A DNA stretch of 64,000 nt from Salinimonas iocasae. GTDB lineage: Bacteria; Pseudomonadota; Gammaproteobacteria; Enterobacterales; Alteromonadaceae. Both the position numbers and the translations under genes were made by a program. Numbering within the stretch: position 1 is the first letter of the stretch; each line of letters opens with the position of its first letter. The DNA lies in NCBI RefSeq assembly GCF_006228385.1, contig NZ_CP039852.1:1380001-1444000 (forward strand). Direction: 5' to 3'. Below the pieces are notes generated by a model. It made no database searches. It was not told the DNA's origin and saw only the letters and a list, made by a program, of their open reading frames with translations. Shown here piece by piece: positions 31,582-40,137 of this stretch.

Positions 31582-32881
31582 CTTGATTATCCTTTAACGC
31601 CTGCATGCGCAGGGCAACTGCTTTTTCGTGAGCATCCAGACCTTCAGCCGCAGCCAGTGTCATAATGGCCGGGCCCAGGTTCTGCAGCCCCTGCGGGCTC
31701 AGCTCCTGCACGGTGTAGCGGCGCATAAAGTCCAGCAAACCCAGTGAAGAATAGTTCTTTGCATAGCCGTAAGTTGGCAACACATGATTAGTACCCGATG
31801 CATAATCGCCGGCAGACTCCGGAGACCAGGCACCTAAAAATACCGAACCGGCATTTTTAAGCACAGGCAGCAGACCTCTGGCATCCTCGGTTTGTACAAT
31901 AAGGTGCTCTGGGGCATAGGCATTACTGACCGCCACTGCTTCATTCAGCGACGTGGTCAGAATGTAACGGGCGTTGTCCATGGCTGCCACCGCAATCGCA
32001 TTACGCGATAGTTGTGCCAGCTGAGTATCAACTTCGGCTTTTACCGCATCAATCAGGCTCTCGCTGTTACTGACCAGAATAGCCTGTGAATCAGCGCCGT
32101 GCTCTGCCTGGGATAATAAATCGGAGGCGACAAAAGCAGGATTGGCTTCACCATCAGCCAGCACCAGGACTTCCGAAGGCCCGGCCGGCATATCAATGGC
32201 GGCACCATCGGCGCGCTGACTAACCTGCTGCTTGGCTTCGGTCACGAAACTGTTGCCCGGCCCGAATATTTTATCGACCTGAGCAATGCTATCGGTGCCT
32301 AGTGCCATAGCGGCAATTGCCTGAGCGCCACCGCACAGATAAATTTCCTCAATACCACAGCGCTTGGCCACAAAGGCAATCTCTGGTGCAATCAGGCCAT
32401 CTTTACCCGGCGGTGTGCACAGTACCTTTCGCGGTACATTAGCAACCACAGCCGGTACACCCAGCATCAGCGCGGTAGAGGGCAGTGGCGCGCTGCCACC
32501 GGGGATATACAGACCCACCGCCTCAAGAGCGACAAACCGCTGCTCGCAAACTACTCCCGGGGTGGTGGTCAGCTGAATATCCTGCGGCATCTGCGCTTCG
32601 TGAAAGGCTTTGATATTAGCAAATGCGGTATTGATGGCCTCTTCTACGTCCTGGCTGACCTGAGCGGCCAGCGCGTCGCGCTGTTCCACGCTTAAACGTA
32701 AGGCTGGCAGGGTCGGGCAGTCGAAGCGCCGGGTATAATCCAGTACCGCCTCATCGCCGCGGTGCTCAACATCTGCCAGTATTTCACTGACAGTTTGCTT
32801 CAGGGTAACGCTGTTTTTCATCACCGGACGCGCAAGCGCATCGCGGCGCTCGGCATCAGATAAGGTATTCCAGTTTAACAT
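31574..32881 (-). CDS. hisD: Histidinol dehydrogenase
   Basis: HisD performs the two final NAD-dependent oxidations to L-histidine. The 435-aa product has YIPGGSAPLPSTALML, the zinc/catalytic region DLLSQAEHGADSQAIL, and YAPEHLIVQ...SAGDYASGTNHVLPT. It starts 3 nt after the hisG stop. Confidence 0.98.
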   Translation of the reverse strand: MLNWNTLSDAERRDALARPVMKNSVTLKQTVSEILADVEHRGDEAVLDYTRRFDCPTLPALRLSVEQRDALAAQVSQDVEEAINTAFANIKAFHEAQMPQDIQLTTTPGVVCEQRFVALEAVGLYIPGGSAPLPSTALMLGVPAVVANVPRKVLCTPPGKDGLIAPEIAFVAKRCGIEEIYLCGGAQAIAAMALGTDSIAQVDKIFGPGNSFVTEAKQQVSQRADGAAIDMPAGPSEVLVLADGEANPAFVASDLLSQAEHGADSQAILVSNSESLIDAVKAEVDTQLAQLSRNAIAVAAMDNARYILTTSLNEAVAVSNAYAPEHLIVQTEDARGLLPVLKNAGSVFLGAWSPESAGDYASGTNHVLPTYGYAKNYSSLGLLDFMRRYTVQELSPQGLQNLGPAIMTLAAAEGLDAHEKAVALRMQALKDNQDG

Positions 32882-32884
32882 GGC

Positions 32885-33784
32885 TTAACCCATCATCTTT
32901 TCAATTGGCATAACCAGAATAGAGCTGCAGCCCAGAGCTTTTAATTTTTCCATGGTTTCCCAGAACAGGTTTTCCGGACTGACCACGTGAATTGCTACGG
33001 TATCTTCAGCACCGGCCAGTGGCAGCACGGTGGGGTTTTCTGCACCAGGCAGCAGATCTTTGACTTCTTCCAGGCGCGCTTTAGGGGCATGCAGCATAAT
33101 ATATTTGCTTTCTTTGGCCTGCATCACACCGTCAATGCGTGGTACCAAACGGTCAATCAGGGCCTCCTTTTCTTCACTGAACTGGCCGGTACGTTTAATA
33201 AGAACCGCTTTTGAGCGGAAGATGACATCTTTTTCTATCAGACCATTGGCTTCCAGCGTTGCCCCGGTAGATACCAGGTCGCAAATACCTTCGGCGACAC
33301 CAGCACGTGGTGCTACTTCAACAGATCCGGTCAGCATTACTGCCTGTGCATTAACGTTTTGCTCTTTAAAGTAGCGTTCAAGCAGAAATGGATACGTTGT
33401 CGCCACGCGCTTGCCTTCCAAAGATTGCACGCCTGTATAGCTGGCCTCATTAGGAACAGCAATAGACAGACGGCAGCCACCATAATCGAGTCGTCGCATA
33501 ACCTCGTACTCAGCAACTTTACCGGCCGCCTTTCTCTCAAGCATTTTTTCTCCAAGCTCGTTTTCGCCGATAAAGCCCATATCGACAACACCGTCCATAA
33601 CCAGACCGGGTATGTCATCGTCTCGCACCCGAAGCAGGTCAATGTCTTCATTCGTAGAATGAGCAATTAACAGGCGGTCACGAATATTTAATTTGATACC
33701 GATTGCTTTTAATAGCTCAATACTGTCTTTACTTAATCTTCCGGATTTTTGTACAGCAATTCGCAATCTTCTGTTGTCGCTCAT
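32885..33784 (-). CDS. hisG: ATP phosphoribosyltransferase (long form)
   Basis: HisG is the first, histidine-inhibited enzyme of the pathway. The 299-aa product (the same as E. coli) has [16 protein letters not shown], the PRPP loop [17 protein letters not shown], and the C-terminal ACT-like regulatory domain found in the long form. The frame stays open upstream to 33886, but through the attenuator; the ATG at 33784 follows AGGGG and starts MSDNRRLR as in relatives. It lies 38 nt after the attenuator. Confidence 0.97.
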   Translation of the reverse strand: MSDNRRLRIAVQKSGRLSKDSIELLKAIGIKLNIRDRLLIAHSTNEDIDLLRVRDDDIPGLVMDGVVDMGFIGENELGEKMLERKAAGKVAEYEVMRRLDYGGCRLSIAVPNEASYTGVQSLEGKRVATTYPFLLERYFKEQNVNAQAVMLTGSVEVAPRAGVAEGICDLVSTGATLEANGLIEKDVIFRSKAVLIKRTGQFSEEKEALIDRLVPRIDGVMQAKESKYIMLHAPKARLEEVKDLLPGAENPTVLPLAGAEDTVAIHVVSPENLFWETMEKLKALGCSSILVMPIEKMMG

Positions 33785-33821
33785 AGTAGTCCCCTTTAGG
33801 TAAACCATTACGCCTGAAATG

Positions 33822-33897
33822 AAAAAACCCCCGGAAGTTTCCTTCCGGGGGCTATACAATTCATCTGCGCCACTGGAAGGAAACACAAACCTTCCAG
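33822..33897 (-). promoter_or_regulatory. his operon attenuator
   Basis: Four mRNA segments are seen on the minus strand: A CTGGAAGG (33897-33890), B CCTTCCAG (33880-33873), C with GGAAGGAAA (33846-33838) and D. A pairs with B; B can instead pair with C (TTTCCTTCC with GGAAGGAAA, 9 perfect pairs) as antiterminator. C-D forms a 10-bp terminator CTTCCGGGGG/CCCCCGGAAG followed by six T. This is the classic his architecture: ribosome stalling at His codons in hisL would favour B-C. Confidence 0.93.
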
Positions 33898-33912
33898 CAC
33901 GAACCTGAAAGG

Positions 33913-33957
33913 TTATGCTTTATGATGATGGTGGTGATTTGCAGCGCAATTATACAT
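33913..33957 (-). CDS. hisL: his operon leader peptide
   Basis: The 14-codon ORF reads [14 protein letters not shown], with five consecutive His codons, and ends 15 nt before attenuator segment A. Stalling at these codons when charged tRNA-His is low would switch the attenuator to antitermination. No clear Shine-Dalgarno is visible before the ATG; the in-frame TTG two codons upstream is an alternative start. Confidence 0.9.
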   Translation of the reverse strand: MYNCAANHHHHHKA

Positions 33958-33984
33958 AGTCAAAAATTGTGTTTGTTGAAGTCA

Positions 33985-34015
33985 CAAAGACAGTACTGAA
34001 TTGAAGCTGTCTTTG
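33985..34015. repeat. Inverted repeat upstream of hisL
   Basis: A perfect 9-bp inverted repeat CAAAGACAG (33985-33993) / CTGTCTTTG (34007-34015) with a 13-nt spacer lies 28 nt before the hisL start. No T tract follows on either strand, so it is not a terminator. Its place in the promoter region suggests an operator or leader hairpin. Confidence 0.5.
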
Positions 34016-34086
34016 CAACCCTTTCGACGCCTAATTATTTATTCGCTATAAATGATTCGTTATAAGTTATTCAGTTTTTTAAATGA

Positions 34087-34656
34087 CTAATTCAACTGAG
34101 AATCTTTCCAGAACTTGGTTCCTTTCACTGTCGCCTGTAATGCAAGGCCACTTTCCGTCATAGTATAAACTGTGACATTACCCAGGTAACCCTCACCTTC
34201 AACAGACAAACCCTTACTGCCAGCTTTGGCGGCGGCATCGGCATTGCCCCCGGCAGTCCAGCCATTTTCTACAAAATAGTTCAGGCTACGCTGAGTATGA
34301 AAAACCATGACCAAACGGTAATCTTTTGCACCCAGGCCCAGGCCAACGCCACCCTCTGCCATATTCATATAAATCTTCTCACCGGTAGCGTTGTTATTTA
34401 CCACACCGTAGCCGGTACCCGCGGCCAGAAAAATGACGTTGACGTTGGCATTACTGAATACTGCATAGCCTGCAGAATCCTGCAGCTGAGCACGAGTATC
34501 CGGCTTTTCGCGATAAAGCCGCGCCAGCGCATTGTCCTGCATTTCAAGAATTGCTTGACGTTTTTCTGCAACGGTACCATCGCCCATAGAGGCGCAACCG
34601 GTTACCGCCATCAGACTTATCAGCATCGCCATCCAGTGTAACTTTGCTATTTTCAT
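34087..34656 (-). CDS. SYLF/YSC84-domain lipoprotein
   Basis: The 189-aa lipoprotein has a signal with lipobox VTGC (acylated Cys about 21) followed by the SYLF-type domain: AGYAVFSNANVNVIFLAAGTGYGVV, GEKIYMNMAEGG and GLSVEGEGYLG. SYLF domains bind phosphoinositides in eukaryotes; the bacterial role is unclear. The ATG at 34656 (after GGAGAT) was preferred over 34683, since it gives a proper lipoprotein signal. Confidence 0.85.
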   Translation of the reverse strand: MKIAKLHWMAMLISLMAVTGCASMGDGTVAEKRQAILEMQDNALARLYREKPDTRAQLQDSAGYAVFSNANVNVIFLAAGTGYGVVNNNATGEKIYMNMAEGGVGLGLGAKDYRLVMVFHTQRSLNYFVENGWTAGGNADAAAKAGSKGLSVEGEGYLGNVTVYTMTESGLALQATVKGTKFWKDSQLN

Positions 34657-34791
34657 TGAGGTATCTCCATAGCGTACAGGCATCAGTCATAATGGCTGTA
34701 CGTGAATCAATCGTATTTACTAATACTTAATTAGTGTCAAAACGGCTTACTAATCAGTAATCTTAGTGTTTCGATGTAAAAAAGGTACGTA

Positions 34792-35655
34792 CTAATCAAG
34801 CTGGGTAATGGTGTATCCCTGCGCCTCAAGAAGACTTAATACACCTTTGTCACCAGGCATATGCAGTGTTCCCACCAGAATGAACTCTGTTTCGGGAGTT
34901 TTTATTAGCGCTTTGATTTTAGGCAACCAATTTGCATTGCGGTTAACCAGTAAATCTTCGTACACATCAGGATAGGTTTCCTTGAAATCCTTTAGCGTAA
35001 TAGTGTGTAGCTCATCCATGTCGCCACTGCGCCAGTGTTTCTTCATGGGGCCAATCAGCTTATCCAGTTCCTGAATATCTTCCAGAGTGTATCGAATAAA
35101 CGCATCTTCCTGACCGTCAGCCATTTTGGAAATAAAAGCGAGTTGCTCATCAGGACTTTCAAACCAGTCGATCTGTTTTTCCTGTTCTGCGCCTTTTGCA
35201 AAAAAGTGAGCATCGACGCCCTGACTGGTTAAACCTGCACGCTGATATTCCATCATAGTCAGTGTTAAACCCAGCATAGCAGGTTTGAGAGTCACCACCT
35301 GCTCAACCGGCAGTTGGCGGGCTTTAAGAAACTCGGTCAACTTTTGATAAGTGTCATCCGACAAATCATCGGCAATGGTTTTGCCATTTTGATATGTGTT
35401 TTGTTGCATCACCTTGGCAGCAAAAGCCGGAGAGGTAACTGATTGCATATCTGTTTCAAAGACTAGCACATCCGACTTTTGATAAGCCTTATCATAGGCC
35501 TCCGGAAGCGGGTAGTCAGAAGGGCTGAGAATATGCAGTGTTCCACCAATATACAGGGTGTTATCACCATTACTGACCTGCCAGACCGATGCGGCGTGGC
35601 TCGCTGAGGTGACCAGGGAGGCGGTCATGAATAATCCGGTTAATAGTCGTTTCAC
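34792..35655 (-). CDS. TraB/GumN-family protein
   Basis: The 287-aa protein has a signal peptide (to about SHAAS, residue 22) and the two family motifs GGTLHILSPSDYPLP (about 37-51) and GTLHMPGDKG near the C-terminus. In the TraB/GumN superfamily these Gly-His-rich motifs are proposed to be metalloprotease-like, but no activity is settled for bacterial GumN-type members. It stands alone between other minus-strand genes. Confidence 0.85.
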   Translation of the reverse strand: MKRLLTGLFMTASLVTSASHAASVWQVSNGDNTLYIGGTLHILSPSDYPLPEAYDKAYQKSDVLVFETDMQSVTSPAFAAKVMQQNTYQNGKTIADDLSDDTYQKLTEFLKARQLPVEQVVTLKPAMLGLTLTMMEYQRAGLTSQGVDAHFFAKGAEQEKQIDWFESPDEQLAFISKMADGQEDAFIRYTLEDIQELDKLIGPMKKHWRSGDMDELHTITLKDFKETYPDVYEDLLVNRNANWLPKIKALIKTPETEFILVGTLHMPGDKGVLSLLEAQGYTITQLD

Positions 35656-35752
35656 GTGAATACTCCGTTTCAGTTAGATTCATGACTCTACTGCTATTTC
35701 ACGTTAGGGGCAATTGCAAGATTGTAAGCAAATCTCTCGTACTGCCTGAAGT

Positions 35753-36247
35753 CTAATCCTGCCACCAACGATTACGGCATATCTTAAGACCGTAATCATG
35801 TAAAATTTGCTTTAAATCCCGGCGCTCACTCAGGTTTAAAAAATGACCGAGGGCCACTTCGTCGCTGTGGTGATGAAGATAAACCAGGGGGAGTTGCCAG
35901 TGACGCTGGGTTTCAGTCACACTGATATAGCAATTCGCCCGAGTGAAGATATAGCGTTCAAGGGTGTGATAACCTTCCTCTATAACCAATGTATCTGCGC
36001 TGATAGTGATGACCTGTTGCTGGTAAAGCTGCCAGTTCACCCGGTACATCAATACGCTGAGCAACAGCAGTTCAAAGCCAGCAAACGGCAGTATTATCCA
36101 AATTCCCGCCATCCACCATCCGGCAGCGATAATCGTTACCGGAATGGCCAGAAGTAACAGGATAAGCTTAACCTGGCGCCAGTTTATGGACCGGTTAGGG
36201 CGCAATACGATGGTTGCGATATTGTCCTGCTCACTGATTAAAATCAC
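35753..36247 (-). CDS. DUF2244-like membrane protein
   Basis: The 164-aa protein has two adjacent transmembrane helices (LILLLLAIPVTIIAAGWWM and IWIILPFAGFELLLLSVLM) followed by a cytoplasmic beta-rich domain, the DUF2244 layout. Function is unknown. The start is uncertain: GTG at 36247 gives VILISEQ, while a TTG at 36316 would add 23 residues. It is divergent from the TauE-like gene. Confidence 0.7.
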   Translation of the reverse strand: MILISEQDNIATIVLRPNRSINWRQVKLILLLLAIPVTIIAAGWWMAGIWIILPFAGFELLLLSVLMYRVNWQLYQQQVITISADTLVIEEGYHTLERYIFTRANCYISVTETQRHWQLPLVYLHHHSDEVALGHFLNLSERRDLKQILHDYGLKICRNRWWQD

Positions 36248-36334
36248 AAGTGTTATAAAATTGTTAATATACTGCCATCCTAGCACAGGATTTATTTTTT
36301 TCGCGTAATCTGGCAAAGTGCCGGGTCACATTTT

Positions 36335-37246
36335 TTGAGTATTTACATCTTGCCTGAATTTCTGTTGCGCTATCCTCGACGGTATCTGTTGATGGCTGGC
36401 TGGTTGCTTCTCTTATTTTTACAGGAGAACACGCTGCGCCTGATAACCGACTTTGGTCTGTTTTCAGTGTTAGGGGTTGTAGGTGCTGTTTTTGCCAACG
36501 CAACCGGCGCTGGTGGTGGTGTGGTCTTTGTCCCTTTTTTTCATCACATGGGCTTTTCGTCAGAGCAAATAGTGGCGACCAGCTTCGCCATTCAGTGCTG
36601 CGGTATGACTGCCGGAGCCCTTACCTGGGCCCGTCACTTCCGGATTTACCATCGCGATGATAGTCAGTGGCAACCGTTGTCAGGGGCGCTGCTACTCACA
36701 ATACCCGGTTCAGTAACAGGAGTTTTGTTGGCGCAGTGGGCAAGTGAGTCTACCGCTTTACCGTTCGCTCTCGTACCGATGGAACAGTTGCATGTCGGCT
36801 TCGGTATTTTTTCTATCTTTCTGGCTGTTGCGATATTTGCCTCGATTCCACTACTAAGACGCACCCGGTTTGCCTCAACCCTGGCCAGACCCGATGTGAT
36901 TGCACTGCCACTGATTGCCTTTGTAGGCGGTATTATTACTGCCTGGCTTTCAGTTGGAGTCGGAGAACTGGTGGCTGTCTATCTCATCATGCGGGGGCGT
37001 AATGTGACGATGGCCATCGCTGTCGCCGTAATACTGACAGCGTGCAGTGTTTGGCCTGCTGTGGTTTATCACCTGTTGCAAACAAAAGCCATAGTGTGGC
37101 AGGTTTGGTTGTTTGCAGGAGCCGGTGCAATTGTTGGTGGCATAGTGGCGCGTCACGTTGTACTGGCATTTAAGCCGTTGCAGCTTAAAGTGTTTTTTGG
37201 CTTGTGGGTGCTAGTAATGGGCGTAAGCGGGCTTCCTGTTTTTTAG
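36335..37246 (+). CDS. TauE/SafE-family membrane transporter
   Basis: The protein has about eight transmembrane segments and the family's N-terminal glycine-rich motif NATGAGGGVVFVPFF, with a second repeat FVGGIITAWLSVGVGELVAVYL. Members export sulfite, sulfoacetate or other organosulfur anions; the substrate here is unknown. The start is uncertain: TTG at 36335 covers a basic segment before the first helix, and ATG at 36392 is the first ATG. Neither has an RBS. Confidence 0.8.
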   Translation: MSIYILPEFLLRYPRRYLLMAGWLLLLFLQENTLRLITDFGLFSVLGVVGAVFANATGAGGGVVFVPFFHHMGFSSEQIVATSFAIQCCGMTAGALTWARHFRIYHRDDSQWQPLSGALLLTIPGSVTGVLLAQWASESTALPFALVPMEQLHVGFGIFSIFLAVAIFASIPLLRRTRFASTLARPDVIALPLIAFVGGIITAWLSVGVGELVAVYLIMRGRNVTMAIAVAVILTACSVWPAVVYHLLQTKAIVWQVWLFAGAGAIVGGIVARHVVLAFKPLQLKVFFGLWVLVMGVSGLPVF

Positions 37247-37341
37247 AAGCGAACCAGATGTGTTCGATAAGCAAGTGCTTGCTCTGCCACTCAATTCAGT
37301 AACGGGTGACAGAGCTCACACCAATTTACAGCCTGCCTGAC

Positions 37342-37680
37342 TTACTGGCGCTTCAGGATACCTGTATTTTGTATGGTTAGTCTGACAGCAAATGCCACAA
37401 CGGTAGTGACAACGCCGGACAACAACAAAAAGACGATACCCACTGCCCAGAGTTTGCCGGGATCAGGCATCAACAGGAAAAACACAACCTGGCCTGCGGC
37501 CACTCCCAGTCCCGCAAAATAGGGGCGTGCAAATAGAATTATCCCGGTGACGGTTAGCGCCACACCATAATAACCCAGTGAATCAAAAGCTTCTTTATGC
37601 CCGGATATTTGCGGGCTCAGTTGCCAGGTAACGTAACCGGCAACCAGTGCAGCTATAAATATAATCAGAGATTTCATCAT
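37342..37680 (-). CDS. Small integral membrane protein (four helices)
   Basis: The 112-aa protein has four hydrophobic segments, beginning MMKSLIIFIAALVAGYVTW and ending in a short basic tail. The family is not recognised. AGGAG lies 8 nt before the ATG at 37680; the longer frame to 37713 has no such support. It stands between convergent and codirectional membrane/envelope genes, with no functional hint. Confidence 0.6.
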   Translation of the reverse strand: MMKSLIIFIAALVAGYVTWQLSPQISGHKEAFDSLGYYGVALTVTGIILFARPYFAGLGVAAGQVVFFLLMPDPGKLWAVGIVFLLLSGVVTTVVAFAVRLTIQNTGILKRQ

Positions 37681-37748
37681 GAGGCTAACTCCTTTAGCTT
37701 TTTTATCAACCAATAAACTGGGGCGGTACTCGCCCGAAAGTGCTTAGA

Positions 37749-38600
37749 TTACAGCGCTTTACTTGTATTACCAGCAAGACTGCTTTTGAATTGTTCGTGA
37801 AGGACGGTGCCCGGCTGTAAGAATGTGTAGTCTAGCAAATGCCCCATTTTAGGGTAGCGATAATGTATGCACGATACGGATGCTATGTCTTTTACCCTTG
37901 CACATATTGATTCAGACATAGCTGATGATGGCCATACTTCATCCTGACCGCCTGAGAAAAGAAACAGCTGACCCTTTATAGCTTCCACTGGAATAGTTGC
38001 AGCATCTTTATCATCGCGATTGTTCAGAGACTGGGAATACAAATCACGTAACCCTGAAACCTGTCCGGTGGGATTAAACCGAATACAAGGCAGCGATTCA
38101 TCTTTTGCAGACCAGCTTGAGTCCGGTACTTTTTGCCAGTCATTTAAAATACCGGCCCAAATTACAGAGCTGGGGGCAATCGCGACAACCCGATTATAGG
38201 TGGTGTTTCTGGAAGCGAGCAGCAGTGATAGTTCAGCGCCTTTGGACCAGCCCGCCAGCGTAATATGGTCTGACCGTGAGGGTAGTTTGTCAGACAACCA
38301 GTCTTTGGCCTTATCAAAATATTCTAGTGGTATTTGTTCAAGCTCATCAGGCAGCGCATCGTGCTTGAAGTATGCAACAGCCAAAGTCGGGTAGCCCAGC
38401 GCAGCCACTTGCTCTGCAAGTCGGGTTGGAATGCCGCCTTCTGCGCCACCTAAGACGATTACAGGCGATAAAGTGTTATTCCGGGCGGGTGGATAATACT
38501 GACCTGCAAACCCCTGCTTCTGTACTGAAAGGTTTTCAGCCAGCGACTGCGCGCTGACGATGGTAAGTAATAGTATGACGAGCCATGCTTTCCATTTCAT
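37749..38600 (-). CDS. Exported BAAT-C-like alpha/beta hydrolase
   Basis: The 283-aa protein has a signal peptide (cleavage near AQSLAEN, about 21) and an alpha/beta hydrolase domain with the nucleophile elbow AGWSKGAE (Ser119), an acid in SGGQDEVWPSS, and a His in KMGHLLDY. The pattern is that of the acyl-CoA thioesterase/BAAT C-terminal family; prokaryotic exported members have no known substrate. The start at 38600 gives the signal peptide; a 13-residue extension to 38639 does not fit. Confidence 0.8.
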   Translation of the reverse strand: MKWKAWLVILLLTIVSAQSLAENLSVQKQGFAGQYYPPARNNTLSPVIVLGGAEGGIPTRLAEQVAALGYPTLAVAYFKHDALPDELEQIPLEYFDKAKDWLSDKLPSRSDHITLAGWSKGAELSLLLASRNTTYNRVVAIAPSSVIWAGILNDWQKVPDSSWSAKDESLPCIRFNPTGQVSGLRDLYSQSLNNRDDKDAATIPVEAIKGQLFLFSGGQDEVWPSSAMSESICARVKDIASVSCIHYRYPKMGHLLDYTFLQPGTVLHEQFKSSLAGNTSKAL

Positions 38601-38811
38601 TCTCTTGGCATCCCTGTGTGGATATTCGGTCTTTTGCACATACTCTGTTGATTACTATACGCATGCAACCAGGCAAAATTCAACTGGTCCGTACGCGGCA
38701 AGCACCACAAAATGATATGCGTTACCGGATGACAGCAACCATTTGTGGTTAATCTAATTACAGGTGCTTCCGTAAACAGCCATTGAGACTTATTCAACGA
38801 AAGGCAACCTG

Positions 38812-40137
38812 ATGTCGAGCTCGTCCTTCACACCGCAAAGTAAATATACACTTCAACAACCTGCCTGGTCGCGTGATGCGGTTATCTATCAGATAAACAC
38901 CCGCCAATATAGTTTGACAGGCAACTTTGAGGCTGTAACAGCAGACCTGCCGCGAATAAAAGCGTTGGGTGCCGACATTATCTGGTTGATGCCGATTCAC
39001 CCCATTGGCGAAAAAAACAGAAAAGGCTCACTGGGCTCACCATACGCTGTGAAAGATTATTATGGAATCAATCCGGAGTTTGGCAGTGAGGCTGATTTTC
39101 ATGCCCTGGTAAAAGCAGCGCATTCACTCAACATGAAGGTTATTCTGGACTGGGTGCCAAACCACAGTGCATGGGATTGTAATCTGGTATCGGAGCACCC
39201 GGACTGGTATGCGAGGGATTTTAAAGGTGATTTCAGACCTTCTCCCTGGTGGGACTGGGACGATATTATTGAATTTGATTATGATAATTCAGCGCTGCGA
39301 GAGTATATGGTCGAGGCCATGAGCTACTGGGTTAAGCGTTTTGATATTGACGGTTTTCGATGTGATGTAGCCGGGTATGTGCCCAACGATTTCTGGTCAC
39401 AACTTCGCGCCGCGCTGGATAACATTAAACCTGTGTTTATGCTGGCAGAATGGGAAAACCGGGACTTGCATGAAGATGCGTTTAATATGACCTATGCATG
39501 GAGCTGGCATGAAACATTAACCGGCATCGCAAAAGGCACACTGCCGCTCGACAAATTACGAAAATACTATTCCTGGAACGAACGGGCATGGCCGGCCTCT
39601 GCCTATCGCATGACGTTTGCCACTAACCACGATATGAATGCATGGGACGGTACGCAGGAGGAGCTGTTTGGCAATCTACTTAAAGCCATCATTGTTCTGT
39701 CTGTAATCGGTGAAGGTATGCCGCTGGTGCATAATGGTCAGGAAGCGGGGGATACAAAACAGCTGGCGTTTTTCGAGCGGGATCCAATTGACTGGGCACC
39801 ACACGAAATCGGAGAGCTTTATTCAAATCTTATTGCTATTAAAAAACGCATTTCTGCATTACACAATGGCCCGTTTGGCGCCACTATGATTCAGCTGCCC
39901 AATAGTAAAATGGATCAGATTTTCAGCTTTACCCGAGTTCAGGGCAGTGACAAGGTTGTTGTTATCCTCAATCTTTCCCATCAGTCGGCAGTGTTCTCGA
40001 TAAACTCGCCTCTGTGGCCGGGGCATTATACTGATCTGATGACCGGTAAGCTTTTTACCGCTGACGCAGCATCTGAACTTACACTCGACACCGGTGAGTT
40101 CAGACTTCTAGAGTACAAGGCTGCCGACCACCAGTAA
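38812..40137 (+). CDS. Alpha-amylase family (GH13) glycoside hydrolase
   Basis: The 441-aa protein has the four GH13 conserved regions in order: DWVPNH (113-118), GFRCDVAG with nucleophile D185, LAEWEN with acid/base E213, and TNHDMN with D274. A short C-terminal beta domain follows. No signal peptide is seen, so it acts in the cytoplasm, probably on maltodextrins, or as a transglycosylase. It stands alone. Its 3' end overlaps by 30 nt the end of the convergent antiporter operon. Confidence 0.9.
   Translation: MSSSSFTPQSKYTLQQPAWSRDAVIYQINTRQYSLTGNFEAVTADLPRIKALGADIIWLMPIHPIGEKNRKGSLGSPYAVKDYYGINPEFGSEADFHALVKAAHSLNMKVILDWVPNHSAWDCNLVSEHPDWYARDFKGDFRPSPWWDWDDIIEFDYDNSALREYMVEAMSYWVKRFDIDGFRCDVAGYVPNDFWSQLRAALDNIKPVFMLAEWENRDLHEDAFNMTYAWSWHETLTGIAKGTLPLDKLRKYYSWNERAWPASAYRMTFATNHDMNAWDGTQEELFGNLLKAIIVLSVIGEGMPLVHNGQEAGDTKQLAFFERDPIDWAPHEIGELYSNLIAIKKRISALHNGPFGATMIQLPNSKMDQIFSFTRVQGSDKVVVILNLSHQSAVFSINSPLWPGHYTDLMTGKLFTADAASELTLDTGEFRLLEYKAADHQ

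Noticed and set aside
33784..33886. N-terminal extension of hisG
   Set aside because: It would translate the attenuator terminator stem; the family start and RBS are at 33784.
33945..33957. TATAAT in the hisL start region as the his -10 box
   Set aside because: It forms the Tyr-Asn codons right after the hisL ATG; initiation there would leave the leader start untranscribed, and no matching -35 lies 16-18 nt upstream.
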